DNA of 64,000 bases from Scylla paramamosain (Eukaryota; Arthropoda; Malacostraca; Decapoda; Portunidae), in the NCBI RefSeq assembly GCF_035594125.1, contig NC_087178.1, positions 9,273,501-9,337,500 on the forward strand, given 5' to 3'. How positions within the stretch are numbered: position 1 is the first letter of the stretch; the number at the start of each line of letters is the position of its first letter. A model generated the notes under the pieces. The model did no database searches, was not told the origin of the DNA, and was given only the letters and a program-made list of their open reading frames with translations. Position numbers and translations under genes: made by a program. Positions 32,401 to 44,762 of this stretch are shown here, in pieces.

Positions 32401-33590
32401 CTATATCAGTCGGTCCTTTTTATCATACCAGCTTTTCATTTCTGCCTGGGACTTTCTAATACTTTCAGCAGCTAATTCTCGAGCCCTCATTAGTCTGTCC
32501 TTGAACTTTCCCATATAATCCACTATTGATGTTGGTGCATCCCCGCCAAGCCACTCCTCCTTGATCATACTTAAAGGGCCTTTTATATTGTGTCCAAACA
32601 CCAGTTCGAATGTGCTGAACCCAGTGCATTTCTGCACTGCATCCCTCAGGACAAACAAATCCGGAGGTACACCCTCGTCCCGCTCACCTCCCAAGCCTTC
32701 ACAATATCTGCTCAGGACACTCTTGAAGGTCTGGTGCTACTCTCTAAGGAACCCTGGGACTGGGATGGTATGGGCTTGACAGACTATGGTGGATATGTAA
32801 CCTCTTTAAAATTCTGCTAAACATTGCTGAGGTGAAGTCAGATTGGTATAATTTATGGAAGTCCTACTCAGGAAAAGTACTTTACTACCTCGTAATTTTT
32901 ACAATGGATACTCATTAAGCTTCAGGAAATCTAGTAGGTATACGCATACATGGTTGTTAATAAGTAAGTGTTCCATCTCTTAGACATGGGTAATGCTCCC
33001 ACACAGCCAATTATTATTTTGCTGAAGAGTTTGTCAAATGTTAGTTAGTGGAGCTGGTTTAATATTTTGATTGGGATTTCCTACCTTCTGACATAATATA
33101 CATGTTTTGCAATAAGTAGCAACATCCCTCTTCATACCAGGTCAGTAAATATGAATCCCTAACCTGTCATACGTCTTTCTTACACCAAGATGGTCTGCCA
33201 GACTGGTATCATGGGACAGGGAAAGGATGCTGTCTCGATATATCTATGGCAATAGAATCTGCCTCTTCAACCCCCAATGATCTGTTTTGATACATGAACT
33301 AGTCTCCATTTCCGTATCAAGACAATTTTGTCAAAGCTAAATTCAACAGCATCCTCATCTGTCTCCCCCTTCCATTCTGCCTTGTCAAAACATTCTTTCA
33401 AACTGACGTCATTCCGTTGGGTATAAATTAGAACATATTTATTAATAGGATGTTTAACAATAAGTTCACATTTCAACTCCGCTCTTTCCTCAGGACAACC
33501 CACATCAGCACAATCCTCATCAAACATCCCGTCCATGAACATATCATCATGACAACTTGGTACATCATCCCGTTGGGAGTTTGACATGGA
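32400..33590 (-). pseudogene. Gmr1-like element: integrase
   Basis: Integrase inserts the DNA copy into the chromosome. Reading leftwards: 33587-33267 contains NDVSLKECFDKAEWKG and then IVLIRKWRLV, the region before the zinc finger in gypsy integrases. About 33,230-33,075: H2C2 finger with SHDTSLADHLGVRKTYDRL (two His) and YCKTCILCQK (two Cys). About 32,790-32,700: decayed core block around the third catalytic residue (a YHPQSQGALERFHQTLKS-like pattern, here degraded). Open frame 32694-32401: FVLRDAVQKCTGFSTFELVF, GHNIKGPLSMIKEEWL and ESIRKSQAEMKSWYDKK. A stop lies inside the finger and most of the core cannot be read. Confidence 0.72.
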
Positions 33591-34580
33591 CCTCGCTACT
33601 ACACATGCAGATACAGTCCAACCTCAGGGTTACAGTTGAGGTCCATCGACTCACTCACACCATACATAACATCAACACTATCAAGGACACCTCCAGGTAC
33701 ACGAACACTTTCACTCCCCTGTACTGAGGTGAATTCAGCATTACACTTGAGCGGATCACACACCATAATTAGATCTGGAACTATTTTATCTCCAGCAAAG
33801 TAACACATGAACTCCAGGTATTGGCAATTCAGCACTGACTCCAAATTTAACTTTTCTTTTAACATATCCACTCTCAAGATGTATGTAATATAAGGGTACA
33901 ATTGAGCCACCACAAACACCTTTCACACGTTTCTTGTTCTCCACTATAAGATTTTTGTGGATTATTCAATAATTCTTCCAGTATCAAGCTCTGGTTGGCA
34001 CCTTTATCTCTTAGAATGCTTATTTCATTATATCTTCCCCCAAGCAGCCACACCCTTCCTTCAGTTAGGAATGACTGGAAACCACTTTCACAACACAATG
34101 TCATACCCACTGGCTTTGGTAACTTTGGGCACTTGTATTTAGGATGCTCCAGCCCTCTGCAACCAAAGTATCTCAAAGGCTGTAAATTAGCTCTCACGGG
34201 GGCTATGTTGAATTTAGCCCGCCACAGAACAGGGGTTTGGTGATATTGCCTTTGGAATGGTCCACCTGTCTGCCTGTTCCAGTAGGTGGGAGTAAGGAAA
34301 GGTTTTTGTACGTTAGCCTTAGCCTGCTGCTCTGTTCCATGTCGCTGGGATCCATACGATTTCACATTGTAGGGCTTATGCATTGTTCCTTCTAAACACA
34401 GCTTGTACGCTACGGACATGACATTAGCCATTTTAGCGGCTTCCATCAGATCATTCATATTGCTCTTGCAAATTTCATACTTCACGTCAGGTGGTACAAG
34501 ATTCTTAAAACTTTCCATCAAAATCATTGCCTTGAGTTCCTCCTTCGTCATAACTCCTTCAGACTTCAGCTATATATGAA
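33591..34580 (-). pseudogene. Gmr1-like element: gag tail and protease
   Basis: Open frame 34551-33874 begins MTKEELKAMILMESFKNLVP, a SCAN-like capsid pattern, and continues MNDLMEAAKMANVMSVAYKL. Then comes a degraded zinc knuckle RYFGCRGLEHPKYKCPK (first Cys replaced by Tyr). The aspartic protease follows: EISILRDKGANQSLI, where the catalytic Asp-Thr-Gly is Asp-Lys-Gly. Across a frameshift come VCGGSIVPLYYIHLES and 33919-33599 (LNLESVLNCQYLEFMCYFAG, DLIMVCDPLKC). The protease runs straight into integrase, with no RT between. Confidence 0.65.
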
Positions 34581-34599
34581 ATATCGTGCGACACTGTAC

Positions 34600-34680
34600 C
34601 AATATAATTACTACTACTACTACTACTACTGCTACTTTTACTACTACTATTACTATTATTACTACTGCTATTTATAGTAC
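34600..34680. repeat. Imperfect (TAC)n microsatellite
   Basis: (TAC)n with TGC/TTT/TAT interruptions at the truncated gag end of the Gmr1-like element. Confidence 0.8.
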
Positions 34681-34849
34681 CTGCATCCCAGAAGAATCAG
34701 GTGATATACTTCATCTCACTGACCCATCGCCAAGTGTCCCTTGAGAAAGCACCTGTACAAATACATCCTTTTCTCTTTCCTCCCCTGGATTATTATAACG
34801 GCTTATGTTAATCTTTACGTCTCTGGTTCACGTTTTTTTTTTTTTTAAT

Positions 34850-35165
34850 GTCACCGCTGTTAACCCCCACGTGGACCTATTTATAGATCTGTAGCATATA
34901 AATAGACTTGCCTCCCCGGTGGAGGCACAGAAGGCAGTGTAGGACAAGGCTCTGGAGGGAGTACACACTGTATTATTCATCTATACATCGAATAAACGTC
35001 CAACACTGATGTAACTCCTTCACCCCATATCCCTATCATGTAGGAGGCAGGATGGGAGGACAGCGTTCCATTCCTGGTACATGTCCGTAGCAGCTGTACC
35101 TCGACAGTGCATGTGGTGCCATCGGCGGAACAGTATAACACTCCCTAGCAACTTCAAGATATGTT
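34850..35165 (+). other. Possible plus-strand LTR
   Basis: tataaatag at about 34,897 (TATA-like), a GC-richer stretch, then cgaataaacgtc at about 34,988 (poly(A)-signal-like). About 110 bp later comes tggtgccatcggcggaac, reminiscent of a tRNA primer-binding region. This TATA-to-AATAAA spacing of ~90 bp suits an LTR U3/R. There is no second copy and no adjoining coding region on the same strand, so it could be a solo LTR or a chance arrangement. Confidence 0.3.
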
Positions 35166-35319
35166 TGACCATAGGACACTTTTATGTCTATAAATCTCTT
35201 CCTGTATACTTATGGGTCCTGTTCTGTAGTTCTTAACGCTGCTTCCTTAATTATCTAGTAACTGGCTGGTTATTCTACAGTCAGACAAACATAAGATTCT
35301 CTTTATCTTAAATTTACTG

Positions 35320-36060
35320 TTTACCAACCAGGCCCAGTCACTCGTGCCTCACTCCTTCTTTGTGGCCACTTTCTCGAACTGCAAGAAATACTCTTCAGCT
35401 TCATCATCATCTGGGGTCCAACATTGCTCCCATTTGACGTTGTTCTTCCCGACACAAAACTCGGTCCGCTGTGGCCAGCCCCTCTTGTGGTAGAGTACCA
35501 CGGTGTCCCTTCTGTTCCAAGGGCAAAGATGACAAGAAAACTTGGTAAAGCCACCTTGGAGACCCATCAAGAAGGCCATCATTTTGTAGTCTCCGATAAC
35601 CTCCCAACCGTACTCTTCATATTTCAAGGCATCTAGCAAGAACTTGACACTATTGTATTCCTCTTTGAGCTGGGCAGAGTGAGAGAGGGGAAGAGATGGA
35701 TACATGTTCCCGTTATAAAGCAGCACCGCTTTGATGCTCCTGCACGAGCTGTCGATGAAGAAGCGCCACTTGTTGGGGGTTACAGGCGATTCCAATTGCC
35801 TCAAACAGACCGGTCACATTGTAGCAAAAACAAAGCACATCTTGACGAGTAAAAAAGCTTGAAAAATGCTGGTGACGCCTTCTCTAACCTGATATTTTCA
35901 CACTTCCATCTACCAAGTTCCACTGCTTGAGTCTCGAAGTCAAAAGCTCTTCATTGGACTTTGTGAGATCGAAATCTTTGATCAGGTTATTGATGTCTTT
36001 TTGGTTGGAGTAGTAAGGGTTTCTCTCCCCGGTTGCGCCCCTGAAATTTGGATCAATAGC
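35320..36060 (-). pseudogene. Uncharacterised repeat-borne arthropod gene, fragment
   Basis: Minus-strand coding region with frameshifts. About 36,040-35,820: QKDINNLIKDFDLTKSNEEL, LTSRLKQWNLVDG and FFTRQDVLCFCYNVTGLFEA. Open frame 35804-35349: NKWRFFIDSSCRSIKAVLLY, NGNMYPSLPLSHSAQLKEEY, WEVIGDYKMMAFLMGLQGGF and FSCHLCPWNRRDTVV, ending at a stop near 35,349. I recognise the pattern W-R-L-F-I-D-S-S...L-K-A-V-L-L-H-N-G-N...C-x-L-C-x-W from many multicopy hypothetical proteins of arthropods and cnidarians, but know of no established function. The Asp in FIDSS, the Asp in GDYK and the CxLC pair would fit a nuclease/transposase-like fold, which is speculation. Confidence 0.5.
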
Positions 36061-36176
36061 TTCATCTTCTATTGATCAGTTTTTTTTTTCTTTCTAAGAA
36101 CTGCTGCTCTTTCTTTGGAGGAGTGGGTACGGGGAGCTCAGAGTAGTGTGGCACAGGAGCAATGGATGACAGAAGG

Positions 36177-36300
36177 TTTTTTTTTTTTTTACGTAGGAGG
36201 GACACTGGCCAAGGGCAACAAAAATCCCATAAAAAAATGCCCACTGAAATGCCAGTCTCATAATAGGGTCAAAGCAGTAGTCAAAAATTGATGAATATAT
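36177..36300 (-). mobile_element. Family A LINE 3' end at the left border of the satellite
   Basis: T-run 36,177-36,190, then the family A 3' UTR (gtaggagggacactggccaa) and tgaaatgccagtctcataat, stopping near 36,295 (caaaaattgatgaatat). About 110 bp of 3' UTR only. The 5'-truncated end faces the satellite and the tail points outward. The right satellite border carries a plus-strand family A piece in mirror orientation. Confidence 0.85.
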
Positions 36301-36419
36301 GGATATATGATAGCAGGTTAATTTAAAAAATCTGCTTGAGGCAGAAATAGAGCCGAAAATATATGAGAGATGAGTCTGAGAAAAACAGGATATCTGAACT
36401 GGAGAAGACCCAGGTATAG

Positions 36420-37105
36420 GCTAACCCTCTATCGAAAAAGTGTCTTTTGAGTGTTTTTGAGCTGCTTTACGTACCAAAACACAAAGACACATGTAAAAAC
36501 ACTCTTTACGGAGAAACAGAACAACATTATGAAAAACGTGTGTTTCATGTGTCTTATAGCTTCTTAGGTACCAAACGCTAAAGAAAGGCATGGAAATTAC
36601 CCATTAGTGGAAACAAAGAGGTATTAACAGAAACGCATAATATGAGTGTTTTTTCACCCTCTTAGCTACCAAAACGCTAAAACATATAAATACCACTTTA
36701 TATGGATAGACAGAAAAATGTTACCAAAAACATGTATTATAAGCGATGTTAGGAACCAATACGCCAAAATGCATACGAAGAACCGTATAAGAAGAATCAG
36801 AAGATTGCTTAAAACGTGTAATATCAGTGTTTTTGACCTTTTTAGGTACCAAAACGCATGCATGCAAATGGATAAGGAAAAGAACATTACCAAAATTATG
36901 TGTTTTGAATGTTTTCATCTTCTTAAGTACCAAAACGCTAAAAGCATGGAAAAGACGTCATATTTGAAAACAAAAGAACTTCATCAAATTCATGTATTTT
37001 GAGTGTTTCGGAACATCTTTCGTAAAAATGCGCCAAAACGCATAAAAAAAAAAAAAAGAATTCTGGAGAAATAGAACATTAGAAAAAAAAAAAAAACGTG
37101 CTCTA
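36420..37105 (+). repeat. Satellite block F1 (plus)
   Basis: About seven monomers, in order M5-like, N3, N4, N5, N6, N7, N8. It ends in A-runs and a 12-bp palindrome (ctctatatagag, 37,101-37,112) at the strand switch. Confidence 0.85.
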
Positions 37106-37655
37106 TATAGAGTACTATCTTTTCCTATATAGAGTGCTATCCGTTTTAGCGTTTTTCTACGTTTCTGTTAATATCTTTTCTTTTAATATTGGGTACTTTT
37201 CATTTATTTTTACCGATTTATACCTAACAAGGTGAAAAACACAAATTACACGTTATCGATAATGTGAACTTGTCTTTCCATATAGGGTGTTTTCATGTTT
37301 TTTTTTTTTTTTTTTTTTTTTTTAGCGGTTTGGTTCCCATTTCGCTCATAAACACCCAAAGGTCATGTTTCTGGTGACTTCGTCTTGTTACCCTACATGG
37401 GGTGCTTTGCATGCATTTTGTTATATAAGAAGCTCATTAACACTTAAAACACACTTTTTCGGTAATGTTCTGTGTCTCCAGAAAGAATGTTTTGTATGCG
37501 TTTTAGCGTTTATGTAGGAAAGAAGTTTAAAAACATTCATAAGAAACAAATTTGATAAAGTTGTTTTGTTTTCCATTATAGCGTGTTTTCGATGATTTTT
37601 AGCATTTTGACAAGAAGCTGAAAATTTTTTCAAAATACACGTTTTTGGTAGTGTT
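37106..37655 (-). repeat. Satellite block R1 (minus)
   Basis: About six monomers reading the opposite way (ttttagcgtttttctacg, then taacaaggtgaaaaacac), with a ~24-nt T-run at about 37,300-37,323. The switch back to plus is at about 37,650-37,665 (ggtagtgttaggtatcaaac). Confidence 0.85.
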
Positions 37656-39235
37656 AGGTATCAAACGCCAAAATACGTCCAATGCACCCTATATAGAGCA
37701 AAAAGACGATATATTCAGAAACGCGTCATGTAGGTTTTTATAAGCGTAACAGCTAAAAAAAACATGGAAAACAACAGATTTGGGAAAGCAAATTAACATT
37801 ATCGAAAACGAGTCCTTTGAGTGTTTTCAGCTTGTTAGGTACCAAATTGCTAAAAATGTATGCCAAGTACCCAATATCAGGAACAAAGGATTTTAACATA
37901 AACGTATATTATGAGTGTTTTTTTTTTTTTTCAGGTTCTTAGGTACCAAAACGCTAAAGCACATGAATACCATCCTATATGGAGAAACAAAATTACATTC
38001 CCAAAAATGTGTATTATGAGTGATTACCATCATGTTCGGGACCAAAACGCCAAAATGCCTGTAAATCACCCTATAAGAAGAATCAGAACAACAATGTTAA
38101 AAACATGTAATATGAGCGTTTTTGGGATTGTCACGTATTAAGACGGTAAAGTGCATGGAATGCACCTTATATGAGAAGAGAAAACAACATAACAAAAATT
38201 TGTTTTTGAGTGGTATTCTGCTTTTATCAATATCGTGTCTTTTGGGTGTTTTTGCCTTCTTTCGCACAAAATCACTGAAACGCATATAAAATACCTTTTC
38301 TGGACAAACAGAACAAAAACATGTCCAAAAAACGTGGGTTTTCAATGTTTTTCAGCTTTTTTTTTTTTTAGTATAAAATACCAAAATGCTTGCAAAGCAC
38401 TCAATAAGGAGAAACGAGATGATATTACTAAAAACATGTAATTTGGGTATTTATGAGCGTATTAGGCGACAAAACGGTAAAAAAAAAAAAAAAACATGGA
38501 AAACTCCCAATATAAGGAAAAAAAATAACATTATCGAAAACGAGCGTTTTTTTTTTTTTTTATAGATTTTTTGTAGTTGTTAAGCACCAAAACGGCGAAA
38601 ACCATGTAAGGTAAAGCGTTTTGGTACCTAAGAACCTGAAAAAAAAAAAAAAAACACGTACCAGAAACACGTACCAGAAACGTGTCACCTTGTTCTTTAC
38701 GTATAAAAACGCTAAATTACATGCAAAACACCCTTTACGGAAGAACAGAGCAACATGAAAAACGTGTCTTTTCAGTGTCTTTGAACTTCTTAGGTACCAA
38801 AACTTTAAAAATGCATGAAAAGTATCCAATATGGGAAAAGAAACGAGTGTTTATCAGTTTCTTAGATACCAAAACGCTAAAACACATGAAAACCACTTTT
38901 TATTAATAAACAGAACTACATTATTTAAAACATGTATTATGAGAGATTACCAACATGTTAGGGACTAAAACTCTAAACTCCAAATACCATAAAAGTGTTT
39001 TGAGTATTTTTTTATATTTTTTTACGTGCTAAAACGCTAAAAAAAAAAAAAAAAATATGGAAAGCACGCTGCATTGGAGAACAAAACAAATTCATCAAAA
39101 TATTGTCCGTAGAGTGTTTTTAGCTTCTTTCATACAAGAACTCTGAAACGTATATAAAACACCCTTTCTGGGGAAACAGAACAGCGTTACCAAAAACGAG
39201 TGTTTTGAGTTTTTTTTTTTTTTAACTAGTTAGGT
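37656..39235 (+). repeat. Satellite block F2 (plus)
   Basis: Begins with a full N1-N8 cycle (37,660 to about 38,380) followed by N1 and N2 again. A ~35-bp inverted scrap lies at about 38,606-38,640. It ends near 39,235 with the duplicated word tgctctaca. Confidence 0.88.
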
Positions 39236-42200
39236 ATGCTCTACATGCTCTACATGCTGAAAATCACTCAAAACACATGTTTTGTAATAATGTTTTGTTT
39301 TCACATATAGCGTGGTTTCCATGTTATTTATTTATTTTTTTAACGTTTCGTTGCCTAACGTGCTGAAAAGCACTCAAAAAGATGCGTTTCTGGTAATGTC
39401 TTTTCATTTCCCCTTTTACCGTGCTTTACTTAATATTTTTGCGTTTTGGTGCCTGACAATGTGAAAACCACTCAAAATACACTTTTTTGGTAATGTTGCT
39501 GTTTCTCCATGTGGAGTACTATTCATTCTCAAAAAAAAAACACTCATAATACATGTTTATTTTAATATCATTTTGTTTCACCGTATTGTTTGCATGCATT
39601 TTGTCGTTTCTTTTTCAAATAAGCTAAAAAACACTGAATATCTATTTTTTTTATAAACTTCTGTTCATCCATAAACGGTGTTTTGTGTGTATTTTAGTGC
39701 TTTGGATCGTAAGAAGGTAAAATAAATAAATAAATAAATAAATAAAAATACACGTTTTTGGTAATATTGTTCTATATCCCAATACAGGGTGCTTTCCCTG
39801 AATTTTGCTGTTCTGTTGCCTAAAGCGCACATACTGAAAAGACACGTTTCTGCATTTTGGTGTTTTGGTATCTAACAAAGTGAAAAACACTCAAAATACA
39901 CTTTTTTGGTAATGTTGTTATGTTTCTTATTACAGTGTCATTAACGCATTTTAACCTTTTGGTATGTAAGAAGCTCAAAAACACTCATCATGTACGTTTT
40001 TCGTACTATCCTTTTGTTTCCCCCATACAGGTTGCTTTGCCTGCATTTTAGCTTTCTGGGATCGAACGAGCTAAAACACTCTCACAATATACGTTTTTGA
40101 AGACGTTTTTCTGTTCCTTAAAATCACGTGCTTAATATGCATTTTGGCTTTTTGGTAACTAATAAAGTGAAAAATCAGTAAAAACAGTTTTTTTTTGTAT
40201 TGTTTCTTTTGTTTCTATATGAAGTACTTTCCATGGTTTTTAGAGTTTTGGTACCTAACTCGAAAGCATTCAAGAGACACGTTTCTGGTAATATCGTTTC
40301 GTTTCCCCATATAGAGTGTTTTGCATTCATTTTGGCGTTTCCATACCTAACAATGAAAAACACTTAAACATATTTGGTAATGTTCTGTTTCTCAATATAC
40401 AGTGTCATTCACGCGTTTTAGCCTTTTGGTACCTAAGAATCTCAAAAACACTCATAATACACGTATCTCGTAATGTCCATTCGTTTCCCAATATAAAGAA
40501 ATTTACCTACATTGTAGCTTTTTTTTTTTTTTTTTTTTACCTAAAAAAATAACTCACAATATATCTTTTTGGTCACGTTTTCCTGTTTCTTCAAATCACG
40601 TGCTTTGCATGAATTTTGGCATTTTGGTACCTAACAAGAATAAAAACATTAAAAGATTCGTTTTTGGTAATGTTTTCCTGTTTCTCGATATTGAGTGATT
40701 TTTACGCGCTTTGGTGTTTTGGTACCTTTGAAGCTCAGAAACACTCATCGCACATGTTTCTTGTATTATTATTTCTTTTCCCAATATAGGAAACTCTACA
40801 TTCATTTTGGCGTTTCTGAAAAAAAAAAATAAATAAAAGAAAAATCCACGGTTTTCTTTATGTCGTTCTGTTTCTTCATAAAGGGTCTCTGCCGAGTGAT
40901 TTTCGCGCTTTGGTAGGTAACAAACTGAAAAACACTCAAAATACACTTTTTTGGTAAAGTTGATTTGTATTCCCGTACAAGATTTCTTTCAATCTTTTTT
41001 CAATATTTTGGTGCCAAACACGATGAAAAACATCAAATGACAAAAACACAAAGGTTTCTTTCAAGCTTTTCTCAATAATTCATGTTTCTATTAATTTCGT
41101 TTTATATTACCTTATAGGGTAGTTTGCATGAATTTTGCTGTTTCTGTTTCTAAAAATATTACTCCTTTAAGGGTATTTTGCATGTGTTTTTTTTTTTTTA
41201 CGTTTTGCGACGTAAAGAAGCTAAAAAACACTCAAAAAACACATTTTCGATTATGTTGTTTTGTTTTTCTATATAGAGTTTTTTTTTAAGCTTCTTGGTA
41301 TTTTGGGGTCTAATATGCACATAAACTCCCAAGAAGTGCGTTTTTGGTAATGTCGTCTTATTAACCCATATAGGGTTTTTACGTACATTTTGGCATTTTG
41401 TTTAGCAACATCAGCAACACTTAAAATACACATTTTGTTTAATATTTCTCCAGAAAGGGAGTGTTTTAAAGTTCTTATACGAAAGAAGCTCAAAACACAC
41501 AAAAGACACGATTCCGATAAAGTTGTTTTGTATTTAAATATAACATGTTCTCCATGCTTTTTAGCATTTTAGTACATAAAACACTCAAAATACACGTATT
41601 TGGTAATATTTTATTTTTTCCATAAAAGAAAGGTTTTGGTATCTAAGAAGCCCCAAAACACTCACATTATAACTTTTTAGCATTCTAGTTCTGATTCTTC
41701 TTATAGGGTGCCTTGCATATATTTTAGTGTTTTGGTCCATACGATTGTGGTATCACTCAAAATTTTTTTTGAGTATTGTTGTTCTCCTTCTCCATACAGC
41801 GTGTTTTAGCGTTTTGGTACCAAAGACACTGAAAACAACACTTATAATAAACGTTTCTGCTAATATCGTTTCGTTTCCCATATTAGGAGCTTTGCATTTA
41901 TTTTTAGCGTGTTGGTATCGAACGAGCTCAAATACACTCAAAAGGCACGTTTTCGATAATGTTAATATCTTTTATTATATATCATGTTTTCCATGATTTT
42001 AAGCGGTTCAGTACCTAATATACACATAATCATCCAAATGACACGTTTCTGATAATTATATCTCGTTACCCCATAAGGGATGCTTTGCATGTATTTTAGC
42101 GTTTTAATAACTAACACGCTCAAAAACACTCAAAATACGTTTTTAGTAATTTTGTTCTTTTTCCCCAGAATTTTTTTTTTCTTTACGGGCTTTTGAGTTT

Positions 42201-42661
42201 TTCTACTAAAGCTCAAAAACACCCAGAGGACACGAATTTAATAAAGTTGTTTTGCTTTTTATTATAACTTTTTTTTTCTTTTTAGCGTTTTGGTACGTAA
42301 GAAGATGGCAAACATTGAATATACACGTGTTTTAGTATAATTATTTTCTTTTCCATTTGCATTTTAATGTTTTAGTGCTTAACAATCTGAAAAAAAGCCT
42401 CATATTACACGTTTTTAGAAGTGTTGTTCTGAATCTTTTAATAAGGTGTATACATTTTGTCATTTTTTTATCACTAACATGGTGGTAATCAAACATAATA
42501 TATGTTCTTGATCATTTTGTTCAGTTTATCCATATAAGATGGTATTCATGTGTTTTAGCGTTGTGGTAGCTAAGGTCATAAGCACTCATATTATATTTCT
42601 CTTCCTATATCCCTTCGTTTCCCATAATGGGTAATTTCCAAGCATTTTTAGCGTTTTGGTG
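39236..42661 (-). repeat. Satellite block R2 (minus)
   Basis: About 3.4 kb. The left half reads as M-type monomers (ctaacaatgtgaaaaacact for M2, aagctcaaaaacactcataa for M1), the right half as N-type (ggtggtaatca at about 41,744 and 42,480, 736 bp apart). Confidence 0.88.
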
Positions 42662-44762
42662 TTACGTACAAAAAACAGCAAAATGCATGGAAAGTACCAT
42701 ATAAGAAAAAAAAAAAATGAAAGAACATTACAAAACAGTGTTATTGTGAGTATCTTTGAGCTAAGATACTAAAACCATTAAAATGCATAAATAGCACTCA
42801 ATATGGAGAAAGAAAACAACAATACCAAAAAAAAAAAAGTGTCTTTTGAGTGTATTTCACATTATCAGGTACGAAAACGCCAAAATCATGAAAAGGATAC
42901 TATATGAAGAAAGGAAGCGAGATTTCAGAAATGTGTATTTTGGTGTTCATAAGCGTGATATTCACCATAACGCTAAAAAGTTATGGAAAGCATCCTGAAA
43001 AGGGAAAAAAATAAACAACCAAAAAAGTCTCTTTTCAATACTTTTTGAGCTATTTACGTTCCAAAACGCTAAAACGCATGCAAGACATCCTTTTTTGAAA
43101 AACAAAGGAAAAGAGATTTCCAGAAACGTGATTTCTGAGATTTTTGAGCGTGTTAGGTACCAAAACACTAAAAAAAAACACAGAAATGAACCTATATGGG
43201 AATACAAAGAAAATTACCAAAAACATGTCTTTTCTTTGTTTTCTAGTTACTTACTTACAAAACCCTAAAACGTATGGAAAACACCATTTATGAACAATCA
43301 GAATAACATTGACAAAGACAAGAATTTTCAGTTTTTTTTTTCTTGTTACGTAGAAAAACTCCAGTATGTATCGGAATTTCCCAATAAAAAAGACAAAATC
43401 CATGAAAGTATCATATATGGGGAAACGGAAGAACATTACGAGAAACGGTTGTTAAGAGTTTTTTTTTTTTTTAATTCTAAGGAACATTATTCTACGGAAA
43501 CGTGCATTATCAGTGTATTTCACATTGTCAGGTACCAAAACACCAAAATACAAAGTGTACACTATATTAGGAAATATACTATATTGGGAAAATACCAAAA
43601 TGCTTGCAAAGCCTCTCACTCATATCGGGAAAAGAAACATTAACAGAAACGAGTTTTTTTTCCGATTTTTTTTTAGCGTCTTAGGCACTAAAGGAGAAAC
43701 GTATATTTTTTACGTTTTTTTTTATTATTTCGTAGCAAAACGCTAAAACGTATACAAAACACCCTTTATGGAGTAACAGAATAACATTACCAAAAACAGG
43801 TATTTTGAGTGTTTTTGATCTTGTTACGTTCAAAATGCCAAAATGCATACAAAATAGGTTATATGGGGAAACGAAAGGACATTAACAGAGACATGTATTA
43901 TGAGTGTTTTTGAACTTTTTAGGTACCAAAACGGTAAAGCGCATGGATAGCACTCCATATGGAAAAACATAGTAACATTGCGAAAAACATGTTTTGAGTG
44001 TATTTCACATTGTTAAGGTACGAAAACGCCAAAATGCAGGCTACACGAGGAAAGAAAACGAGATGTCCAGAAACGTGTATTCAGTGTTTATTAACTGATC
44101 AACATTACCAAAAACATATATTTTAACATTGTAAGGAGCCATAACACCAAAATAAATGCAAAACACTTCTTATGGGGAAAGGAAACCATATTTCCAGTAA
44201 CCTGTCTTTTAAGAATTTATGAGCGTGTTAGGCACCATAACGGTAAAAAGCATGGAAAACAAACCATATTGAAAAAAAGTAAACAACATTACCTAGAACG
44301 TTTCGTTAGAGTACAATACAATAACCTTACAAAAAAAAAAAAGAAGTATTTTGAGTGTTTTTGAGATTGTTACGTAGAAAAACGCGAAAATGCATTTAAA
44401 TATCCCTATATGGAGAAAAAAAAAAAAAACACGAGAAACGTGTATTATAAGTATTTTTTTGAACTTCTTACATACCAAAAATCGAAAACGCAAGAATAGC
44501 ACCCTATATGGAGTAATTAAACATTACAAAAACGTGCACTTTTAATGCATTTTATACTGTTAGATGCAAAAACGCCAAAATGCACGAAAAGCACCCTGTA
44601 TGAAGAAAGGAAACGAGATTTGAAAAAAAAAAAAAAAACGCGTCGTTTGAATTTTTATGTGCGTGCAAGGCACCAAAACGCTAAAAAGCACAGAAAACAC
44701 CCTATATGAAAAAAAAAAACTAACAAAAACGTCGCTTTATTTATTTATTTTTTTGAGTTACT
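42662..44762 (+). repeat. Satellite block F3 (plus)
   Basis: M-type block. From about 43,735 the order M5, M1, M2, M3, M4 is followed by shortened M5, then M1, M2, M3, M4. Some junctions are recombinant (for example a doubled M3 near 44,040-44,230). Confidence 0.88.

Larger units (their letters stand above)
29850..34580 (-). mobile_element. Gmr1-like Ty3/gypsy retrotransposon (integrase before RT), interrupted
   Basis: Minus-strand LTR-retrotransposon internal region with the order gag - protease - integrase - RT - RNase H, opposite to ordinary Ty3/gypsy (RT before integrase). The gag/protease, integrase and RT segments are contiguous on one strand. The RNase H is separated from RT only by a plus-strand family A insertion (30,205-31,110). 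The RT style (GQGMVKPIDVKV, RRFCTNFSRV) matches what I remember of Gmr1-like elements in fish and invertebrates. Gag is cut off near 34,580 by trinucleotide repeats, and a 5' LTR was not found. There are many frameshifts, and the element is dead. Confidence 0.75.
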
